From Candidatus Poribacteria bacterium (GTDB taxonomy: Bacteria; Poribacteria; WGA-4E; WGA-3G): a stretch of DNA of 5,594 nt. Below are positions 1-4,426 of this stretch, in pieces (the stretch's first letter is position 1; every line of letters begins with the position of its first letter). Made by a program: the position numbers and the translations under genes. The notes below the pieces were generated by a model. It was not told the DNA's origin and did no database searches. It worked only from the letters and a program-made list of their open reading frames with translations. The DNA lies in assembly GCA_028824575.1 (NCBI GenBank), contig JAPPDN010000192.1:1-5594 (forward strand). The letters run 5' to 3'.

Positions 1-1
1 A

Positions 2-532
2 GAAAAACTCGACTTTGAACTGGAATGGTGGATCTACATCGGCAAAACCGGAAAAAATATCTCCATAGAAGAAGCACCCGAGTACATCGCCGGTTATACC
101 ATTTACAACGACATCAGCGCACGCGACATCCAGTTCCGGCACATGACGCTGGCACTCGGGCCCGCCAAAGGAAAGGATTTTGACAACAGCAACATTATGG
201 GGCCCTGTCTCGTCACGCCAGATGAAATTCCTGATCCCTACAACCTCCGAATGATTGCCAGAATCAACGGTGAAGTCTGGGCAGACGGCAATACATCCGA
301 TATGTATTACTCCTTCGCAGAAATGATTTCGTTTGTCTCACAATCAGAGACGCTGCATCCTGGTGAATTTTTAGGTTCCGGCACCGTTGGCAATGGGTGC
401 GGATGGGAACTCGACCGCTGGATTCAACCGGGTGACATCGTTGAACTTGAAATCGAGAATATCGGTGTGCTCAGAAACCAAATCGGTAAACCAGAAGTGA
501 ATTCGGCAGAATGGACAGAGAAAGGTCTTTAA
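2..532 (+). CDS. Fumarylacetoacetate hydrolase (FAH) family protein, C-terminal part
   Basis: The frame is open from base 2 to the TAA at 530-532, giving 176 residues; the N-terminus lies outside the window. The FAH-fold C-terminal domain is clear: an E-L-E metal pair (fragment residues 6 and 8), IGKTGKNIS (13-21), GYTIYNDISARDIQ (31-44), KGKDFDNSNIMGPC, a VNGE-like INGEVW, and the C-terminal PGD, ELEIENIG and LRNQIG segments. E6, E8 and D37 have the spacing of the metal ligands known for the family. Members hydrolyse C-C bonds in fumarylpyruvate or acylpyruvates, hydrate or decarboxylate 2-oxo-acids, or cleave 2,4-diketo sugar acids, in the cytoplasm. The Trp-Trp after the E-L-E pair replaces the usual small or aliphatic residues and may mark a subfamily. 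The SDR gene downstream suggests a shared catabolic route. The family call is firm; the substrate is unknown. Confidence 0.92.
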   Translation, partial: EKLDFELEWWIYIGKTGKNISIEEAPEYIAGYTIYNDISARDIQFRHMTLALGPAKGKDFDNSNIMGPCLVTPDEIPDPYNLRMIARINGEVWADGNTSDMYYSFAEMISFVSQSETLHPGEFLGSGTVGNGCGWELDRWIQPGDIVELEIENIGVLRNQIGKPEVNSAEWTEKGL

Positions 533-557
533 ACTTTTAAACTATAGGGTTTCTGAT

Positions 558-582
558 CGGTTTTCTCCGTTGTCGAAAACCG
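558..582 (+). terminator. Possible weak intrinsic terminator after the FAH gene
   Basis: CGGTTTTC (558-565) and GAAAACCG (575-582) form a perfect 8-bp inverted repeat with a 9-base loop, starting 26 bases after the FAH stop codon. A few outer A-T and G-T pairs could extend it. No proper T-run follows, only GTTTCC, so it may be a weak terminator, an mRNA 3' stabiliser or chance. Confidence 0.4.
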
Positions 583-627
583 GTTTCCGCTTAGATCGTT
601 GTAAAAACGCGGATGTTTCCGAATTAA

Positions 628-636
628 TGATATAAG
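628..636 (+). promoter_or_regulatory. Candidate extended -10 promoter for the SDR gene
   Basis: TG-A-TATAAG at 628-636 matches an extended -10 element (TGnTATAAT) with one mismatch. No convincing -35 hexamer lies at normal spacing, which extended -10 promoters can tolerate. Transcription would begin near 642, leaving a leader of about 68 bases before the SDR ATG. This rests on the E. coli-type consensus only. Confidence 0.33.
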
Positions 637-710
637 ACAGTTATCAGAATAAGTCAGTTTCCACGAAAACTCAATTGACTTGTGAATTCAATTGTTTAAA
701 AAATAAAAAA

Positions 711-1460
711 ATGCGACTTAAAGACAAAGTAGCCATTACAACAGGTGCCGCATCCGGCATCGGCAAAGCCACAGCGATCCTGTTTGCCGAACACGGTGCA
801 AAGGTCGTCGTTGCGGACATCGATGAAAAGGGTGCAAACCAGACTGTTGCCACCATCCGAGACGCAGGCAACGAAGCAACTTACGTCCAAACCGACGTGA
901 CAATTTCAGACAACACCAAGCGGATGGTTCGGGAAACCATCAGCAGATACGGAAAACTGGATATTCTCTTGAGCAGTGCCGGCATCGCAATGCGGCTTCC
1001 TGTCAGCGACTTACCAGAAGCAGACTGGCATCGCTGTTTAGATGTCAACCTCACCGGTGTTTACCTCTCTGCCAAAGCAGCAATCCCCGCTATGCGGGAA
1101 AACGGCGGCGGTTCTATTATTAACCTGTCCTCTATCTACGGGATCGTTGGCGCGGACGTGCGGGCAGCGTATGTCGCCTCCAAAGGCGGTGTGACGAATC
1201 TCACCCGCGGGATGGCACTCGACTATGCCGAAGACAATATTCGAGTCAACTGTATCTGTCCAGGCTTCGTCGAGACACCCTTGGTTGCCGGTGTCATCAA
1301 AACACCAGAGGAATATCAGATCCTTGCAGACAAGCACCCAATGCGCCGACTCGCGCAGCCCGAAGAAATCGCCTACGGCGCATTATACCTCGCTTCTGAT
1401 GAATCTGCATTTGTTACAGGTATTGCTCTACCTATTGATGGCGGTTATACCGCGGGATAA
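711..1460 (+). CDS. Short-chain dehydrogenase/reductase (SDR) family oxidoreductase
   Basis: This 249-residue protein has the usual length of a classical SDR. Visible motifs are the nucleotide-binding TGAASGIG (11-18), Asp36 at the end of the second beta strand (which favours NAD(H) over NADP(H)), catalytic N113, S141, Y154 and K158 (YVASK), the PG motif (184-185), and the C-terminal GIALPIDGGYTAG. The usual NNAG motif is SSAG (88-91), an uncommon variant. A TTG at 675 in the same frame would add 12 residues, but ATG 711 was chosen because MRLKDKVAI is the normal SDR beginning. No clear Shine-Dalgarno precedes either start; the upstream sequence is A-rich. It probably oxidises a secondary alcohol or reduces a ketone in the cytoplasm. 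Pairing with the FAH-family gene fits sugar-acid catabolism such as the non-phosphorylative fucose/rhamnose routes, but this is only a suggestion. Confidence 0.93.
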   Translation: MRLKDKVAITTGAASGIGKATAILFAEHGAKVVVADIDEKGANQTVATIRDAGNEATYVQTDVTISDNTKRMVRETISRYGKLDILLSSAGIAMRLPVSDLPEADWHRCLDVNLTGVYLSAKAAIPAMRENGGGSIINLSSIYGIVGADVRAAYVASKGGVTNLTRGMALDYAEDNIRVNCICPGFVETPLVAGVIKTPEEYQILADKHPMRRLAQPEEIAYGALYLASDESAFVTGIALPIDGGYTAG

Positions 1461-1508
1461 CTCACAAGTATTTTAGCAGCCTGTTATACACGAACCACGT
1501 CCGATAAA

Positions 1509-1523
1509 CTGTTATTCTAACAG
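1509..1523 (+). terminator. Small hairpin downstream of the SDR gene
   Basis: CTGTTA (1509-1514) and TAACAG (1518-1523) form a perfect 6-bp stem with a 3-base loop, 48 bases after the SDR stop. It is AT-rich and has no clear T-run after it, so its value as a terminator is doubtful. It is the only fold-back I see in this gap. Confidence 0.22.
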
Positions 1524-1570
1524 ATTCCAATTTCAGATTAAAATTCCACCCTTTCTGAAATAATGCACCT

Positions 1571-1600
1571 TTGCCAACAACAAATCGCGTCATTAATAAT
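1571..1600 (+). promoter_or_regulatory. Candidate sigma-70-type promoter for the lipoprotein-propeller block
   Basis: TTGCCA (1571-1576; consensus TTGACA) and AATAAT (1595-1600; consensus TATAAT) each match five of six positions and are separated by 18 bases. The start point would fall near 1607, about 43 bases before the ATG at 1650. The region is AT-rich, so a chance match is quite possible. Confidence 0.32.
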
Positions 1601-1649
1601 TAAAATCTCCATCTCCAGCAGAAATATGTCATAGATAGCGGAAGGCAAA

Positions 1650-2024
1650 ATGAATAAACTTTATGGGATTCTACTGATATGCGCGCTCTCAATCGGGTGT
1701 GCAGCACTGATAACAGAGCAGACGTATGTTCGCGTTGATGCCCCAGTGAAAGAAAAGTTTATCTTCTCTGGAGTCATATATTCGATCCCTGAGCCAGAAG
1801 AGATTCGGAAGATTATTATCCTGGGTGAAGGAAAGGTTCAAAATATAGATATTTACGCGCGGGATGGTGAATTCAATTGGAAGGAGATTAAAAAGATTAA
1901 AGACACTGTTACCTTCCCGCTTGAAATGACGATGGTTGCAAATACAGATGCCATTCGGATTATACAAAAATCCATGACAGGCAAAGGACAGATACACACC
2001 GTTGAATTCTACACACTTCAGTAA
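1650..2024 (+). CDS. Small predicted lipoprotein, unknown function, possible discoidin-like beta-sandwich
   Basis: This 124-residue protein starts at an ATG preceded by GGAAGG (1640-1645). The N-terminus MNKLYGILLICALSIGC has a lysine, a hydrophobic core and a cysteine at 17 after S-I-G, a slightly imperfect lipobox (Ser rather than Leu at -3). It therefore probably becomes a lipid-anchored envelope protein of about 108 residues. The mature part alternates short hydrophobic strands. The pattern IDIYARDGEFNWKEI (66-80), then DAIRIIQKS (100-108), then IHTVEFYTL (115-123), recalls F5/8-type (discoidin) sandwiches, where an IRI strand and a final I-x-E-ϕ-Y strand are common. That is pattern resemblance only and the domain would be very short. 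I do not recognise the family. The first propeller gene follows 51 bases downstream with its own good ribosome binding site, so co-transcription is likely. Confidence 0.75.
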   Translation: MNKLYGILLICALSIGCAALITEQTYVRVDAPVKEKFIFSGVIYSIPEPEEIRKIIILGEGKVQNIDIYARDGEFNWKEIKKIKDTVTFPLEMTMVANTDAIRIIQKSMTGKGQIHTVEFYTLQ

Positions 2025-2075
2025 GAAAACCCGTAATTTTCCTCACATCACAATCTTGAAAGGAGACGCGCAAAA

Positions 2076-3056
2076 ATGAGAAGGATCGTATCCGCCCTGC
2101 TTTTTGGGCTAACGTTAAGTATGTGGCATATAATACACGGCGCATGGGCAGACAAGATTGTTTTTGCGTGTTTTCCCGACGGACAGACGCATTCGGACAT
2201 TTGTATGATAAACTCGGATGGTTCAGATTTGCGCAGGTTAACAGAGATACCCAAACGTAAGGATACGCCTGTCTGGTCACCGGATAAAAAAACGATTGCT
2301 TTCGGTAACGCCAATAAAATTTGGCTCATGGATACAGATGGAAACAATTTGAGGGTTCTAAAAGAGGGGTTCACCTTTGATCGCCGCTTAGCCTGGTCCC
2401 CGGATGGCAGAAAGATTGCTTATGGGGTAATTTTCGCTATTAACATTATAGATATCCACACGAAGGAAGAAACGCTGTTAAAGCTGCCTCAAAATATGGT
2501 AAGAATTAAGGATGTTGCTTGGTCCCCGGATGGTCACCAACTCGCTTTCGCTGCCGACGCGGATCTGCCGACGCGGGACATCTATGTTGTCAACACGGAC
2601 TATGTCCACAACGAGGAAGGAATCGGGCTGCGTCAGCTCACACAACATCCTGGCGAAGACCGAAAACCAGCATGGACCCCGGATGGCAAACAGATCGCTT
2701 TCTATTCCACCCGCAATGAGAGTGGCGGTATTTTTTTCATGGATGCCGATGGACAAAACATCACCGAACTCACTCATGAGGGTGAAAACGCGTCATCTTG
2801 GTCCCCGGATGGCAAACAGATGGCTGTTCATGTGTATCCAGGTCCCCCCGTGATAGGTGCCGAGGGTATAGCCGCGGGTCCACTTCCAGGAAAACCTCAT
2901 ATCAGGGTAATGGATGCAGATGGTCGTAACTCGGAGTTTATCGCTGTAGGACATTCTCCATCGTGGCAATCGACATTTCCGGGTTTGGCAGTTCATCCAA
3001 ATGAGAAGTTAGCTTCAATATGGGGACAGATTAAATCTGATGACGGTTTGAGATGA
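2076..3056 (+). CDS. Secreted TolB-like PD40 beta-propeller protein, copy 1
   Basis: This 326-residue protein starts after a strong Shine-Dalgarno, AAAGGAGA (2059-2066). The signal peptide runs to about residue 25 (basic MRR, hydrophobic core, AWA before DKIVF). It then has six propeller-blade motifs with conserved Trp at 67, 107, 149, 200, 242 and 297; the first five read WSPD or WTPD, followed by strands such as KQIAF. DSDG- and DADG-type turns lie between blades (for example 86-89 and 223-226). These are PD40/WD40-like repeats as in the TolB C-terminal domain, but the TolB N-terminal domain is missing, so this is not TolB itself. The last blade has a Gly/Pro-rich insertion (about 254-274) absent from copy 2. 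The tail ends WGQIKSDDGLR. The expected place is the periplasm or cell exterior; such propellers usually bind proteins or glycans, and no catalytic residues are evident. Role unknown. Confidence 0.88.
   Translation: MRRIVSALLFGLTLSMWHIIHGAWADKIVFACFPDGQTHSDICMINSDGSDLRRLTEIPKRKDTPVWSPDKKTIAFGNANKIWLMDTDGNNLRVLKEGFTFDRRLAWSPDGRKIAYGVIFAINIIDIHTKEETLLKLPQNMVRIKDVAWSPDGHQLAFAADADLPTRDIYVVNTDYVHNEEGIGLRQLTQHPGEDRKPAWTPDGKQIAFYSTRNESGGIFFMDADGQNITELTHEGENASSWSPDGKQMAVHVYPGPPVIGAEGIAAGPLPGKPHIRVMDADGRNSEFIAVGHSPSWQSTFPGLAVHPNEKLASIWGQIKSDDGLR
2677..2821 (+). repeat. Internal propeller-blade DNA repeat
   Basis: CCCCGGATGGCAAACAGAT occurs exactly at 2677-2695 and again at 2803-2821, 126 bases (42 codons) apart. 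It encodes the core of the WxPDGKQ motif in two successive blades, so it is one blade unit repeated at DNA level. Shorter versions of the WSPDG coding sequence recur near 2523, 3707 and 3985. Confidence 0.85.
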
Positions 3057-3106
3057 AACTTAACAGCGTTAATACTACCGCCAGCACACTCATTTCTAAA
3101 TTAAGT

Positions 3107-3205
3107 AGGACTTACGCATTTCCTCTTAAAGTCCCCTGATAAGGGGGATTTAGGGGGTTTAAAACTACAAAATTTACCATCGCGCGCTAAGTTTGCGTAA
3201 GTCCT
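3107..3205. mobile_element. MITE-like 99-bp palindromic element between the propeller genes
   Basis: AGGACTTACGCA (3107-3118) and TGCGTAAGTCCT (3194-3205) form perfect 12-bp terminal inverted repeats around 75 bases of non-coding sequence. The core holds GGGGGATTTAGGGGG (3143-3157) and a CCCC-GGGG hairpin. There is no transposase, so it would be a non-autonomous element needing a helper. I see no convincing target-site duplication. From memory, repeats with these ends and this G-rich core are multicopy in some cyanobacteria and poribacteria; this was not verified. It begins 50 bases after the copy 1 stop and ends 3 bases before the ribosome binding site of copy 2, so it makes up most of the leader of copy 2. 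Confidence 0.7.
3126..3162 (+). other. G/C hairpin core of the palindromic element, with two alternative pairings
   Basis: TCCCC (3132-3136) can pair with GGGGA (3144-3148) around a 7-base loop. The same CCCC (3133-3136) can instead pair with the second G-run (3153-3156), and TTAAA (3126-3130) with TTTAA (3158-3162) then extends that second fold. Both folds are visible; whether either acts as an RNA switch or weak terminator is unknown. Confidence 0.45.
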
Positions 3206-3208
3206 GTT

Positions 3209-3213
3209 GAGGA
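3209..3213 (+). promoter_or_regulatory. Ribosome binding site of propeller copy 2, next to the repeat
   Basis: GAGGA sits 7 bases before the ATG at 3221, which is good spacing and supports that start. A second GAGG at 3215-3218 is too close to the ATG to work well. The site begins 3 bases after the right arm of the palindromic element, so folding of that element could affect translation. Confidence 0.6.
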
Positions 3214-3220
3214 TGAGGTA

Positions 3221-4189
3221 ATGAAATTTACCATATATACCACGATTCTTGGACTGATTTTCAGTTTCGCGGACATGACATGGCAAGAAAAAAATAGGGC
3301 ATGGGCAGAACAAATTGTGTTCCTATCAGTTAATAAGGATTCAGGTAAAGGGACCGAGGACATCTGGACGATCCATTCGGATGGAACAAACCCACAGCCG
3401 CTTACCAACAGTCCTGACTTACACAAGGACTGGCCAACTTGGTCTCCAAATGGCACTGAAATTGCCTTCGCCACCCATGAAGGGATCGGGACGCTTCATC
3501 TGATGGACGCAGATGGCAGCAATTTGACTGTTTTGAAAAAAGATTACACATCTTCCACACGTCCTACCTGGTCCCCTGATGGGAAAAGAATCGCGTACGG
3601 CGGCACCTTGTTCATCATGATTTTCGATATCCGCACAGGAAAAGTAGAGGCAGTTCGTGTGCCAGTACACCGTCTCTCTGGTAGTAGAATCCATGATGTT
3701 GCTTGGTCCCCCGATGGACATCAGCTCGCCTTCGCAGCAAAAATAATTGATCAGGCAGGCAACTCTCTGGCACGCGACGTTTATGTTATGAACGTGGATG
3801 GTACCGGTTTGCGGCAACTCACTCAGCATCGCGCTGAAGACGACGCACCGGCATGGTCTCCTGATGGGCAAAAAATTGCTTTTATTTCTCATCGAAATGT
3901 TATTGAGGGTGGTATTTTTTTAATCGACGCGGATGGATCAAACATCGTAGAACTCACAAACAGTGGTGAAGATTATCCGTCTTGGTCCCCGGATGGCACA
4001 CAGCTTGCCTGTACACACTTTGGAGCGAACGTTTATATTGGACTCATAAACGTTAATGGCGGCAATTTGAGACTCATAACTGAAGGCTATTACCCATCTT
4101 GGCAACCGAATGGTTTGGTGGCGGTGAATCCTGTCGGACGGTTCGTTTCAACGTGGGGACGGGTCAAATCTGGCGGAGGCGCAAAATGA
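3221..4189 (+). CDS. Secreted TolB-like PD40 beta-propeller protein, copy 2
   Basis: This 322-residue protein is a paralogue of the 2076-3056 product. Six blade motifs have Trp at 74, 117, 162, 212, 255 and 294, mostly as WSPDG or WSPNG, with the blade spacing kept. The run DVAWSPDGHQLAFAA (159-173) is identical in both proteins, as are LRQLTQH and the AWA cleavage context before the first strand. It has the same C-terminal tail style, WGRVKSGGGAK. The signal peptide is unusual: the hydrophobic core (about 5-17) is followed by a charged stretch, MTWQEKNR (19-26), before AWA, so cleavage may fall after Ala17 or Ala29, or export may be weak. It lacks the Gly/Pro insertion of copy 1. It arose by tandem duplication and the pair is now separated by the palindromic element. 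Expected role: periplasmic or extracellular binding; ligand unknown. Confidence 0.87.
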   Translation: MKFTIYTTILGLIFSFADMTWQEKNRAWAEQIVFLSVNKDSGKGTEDIWTIHSDGTNPQPLTNSPDLHKDWPTWSPNGTEIAFATHEGIGTLHLMDADGSNLTVLKKDYTSSTRPTWSPDGKRIAYGGTLFIMIFDIRTGKVEAVRVPVHRLSGSRIHDVAWSPDGHQLAFAAKIIDQAGNSLARDVYVMNVDGTGLRQLTQHRAEDDAPAWSPDGQKIAFISHRNVIEGGIFLIDADGSNIVELTNSGEDYPSWSPDGTQLACTHFGANVYIGLINVNGGNLRLITEGYYPSWQPNGLVAVNPVGRFVSTWGRVKSGGGAK

Positions 4190-4347
4190 AAATCAGCGAC
4201 AAATAGCGAGTCAGTGCGTAGCTCTTCCCCTGTCTCATTCTGACAAAATCAAATATAGTCTTGATTATTACTGCTCCTATGAACCGATACAAATTGCCAG
4301 TTTTTAGATAAAAATTCAGATTTTTTCGTTTTTTTTAAAAATTATGC

Positions 4348-4369
4348 ACAATTTCTGCCCCAAAATTGT
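4348..4369. promoter_or_regulatory. Inverted repeat upstream of the sigma factor gene, possible operator
   Basis: ACAATTT (4348-4354) and AAATTGT (4363-4369) form a perfect 7-bp dyad with an 8-base spacer (CTGCCCCA), 57 bases before the sigma gene ATG. Position and symmetry suit a repressor or activator site, but AT-rich DNA gives such dyads by chance. Confidence 0.3.
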
Positions 4370-4410
4370 ATCTTTAATAATTGAACACTAAAACGCGCGG
4401 AAATAAGTGT

Positions 4411-4417
4411 AAAGAGA
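4411..4417 (+). promoter_or_regulatory. Ribosome binding site supporting the ATG at 4427
   Basis: AAAGAGA lies 9 bases before ATG 4427. A competing GGAG (4429-4432) lies 6 bases before an in-frame ATG at 4439, which would give a protein 4 residues shorter beginning MENNDVQLI. The sequence does not fully decide between them; both keep sigma region 2 intact. Confidence 0.5.
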
Positions 4418-4426
4418 TTTGTAACG

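Larger units (their letters stand above)
4190..4426. other. Non-coding AT-rich spacer before the sigma factor gene
   Basis: No credible gene is present on either strand. The second half is strongly AT-rich, with T-runs at 4321-4326 and 4329-4336 and an A/T-rich stretch to about 4390. I found no convincing GC stem just before the T-runs, so no terminator is called. I also could not place a trustworthy -35/-10 pair. The promoter of the sigma factor gene most likely lies here. Confidence 0.6.

Noticed and set aside
675..710. TTG start at 675 for the SDR gene, adding 12 residues
   Set aside because: The added residues do not fit the SDR family N-terminus, and ATG 711 gives the canonical start; no ribosome binding site favours TTG.
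1038..1337. Open frame of 99 codons on the minus strand inside the SDR gene
   Set aside because: It lies wholly inside a strongly supported gene and encodes no recognisable domain; it reads as an antisense shadow.
2076..3056. Calling the propeller proteins TolB
   Set aside because: The TolB N-terminal domain is absent and no tol or pal genes are nearby; only the PD40 repeats are shared.
3101..3313. Open frame of 70 codons on the minus strand across the palindromic element
   Set aside because: It spans non-coding repeat DNA and the start of copy 2 and shows no domain or plausible initiation site.
3419..3892. Open frame of 157 codons on the minus strand inside propeller copy 2
   Set aside because: Its repeated RGP-type motifs are the antisense reading of the repeated WSPDG codons, and the sense frame is clearly a real gene.
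4186..4206. Tiny frame MKISDK overlapping the stop of copy 2
   Set aside because: Six codons is too short to support as a gene; kept only as a comment on the shared 3' ends.
4210..4244. GTCAG...CTGAC as a terminator for propeller copy 2
   Set aside because: A 5-bp stem around a 25-base loop without a T-run directly after it is too weak.
4381..4409. ECF-type autoregulated promoter (TGAAC... upstream of the sigma gene)
   Set aside because: TGAAC at 4382 resembles an ECF -35, but no matching -10 such as CGTC lies at about 16-17 bases, so it cannot be supported.
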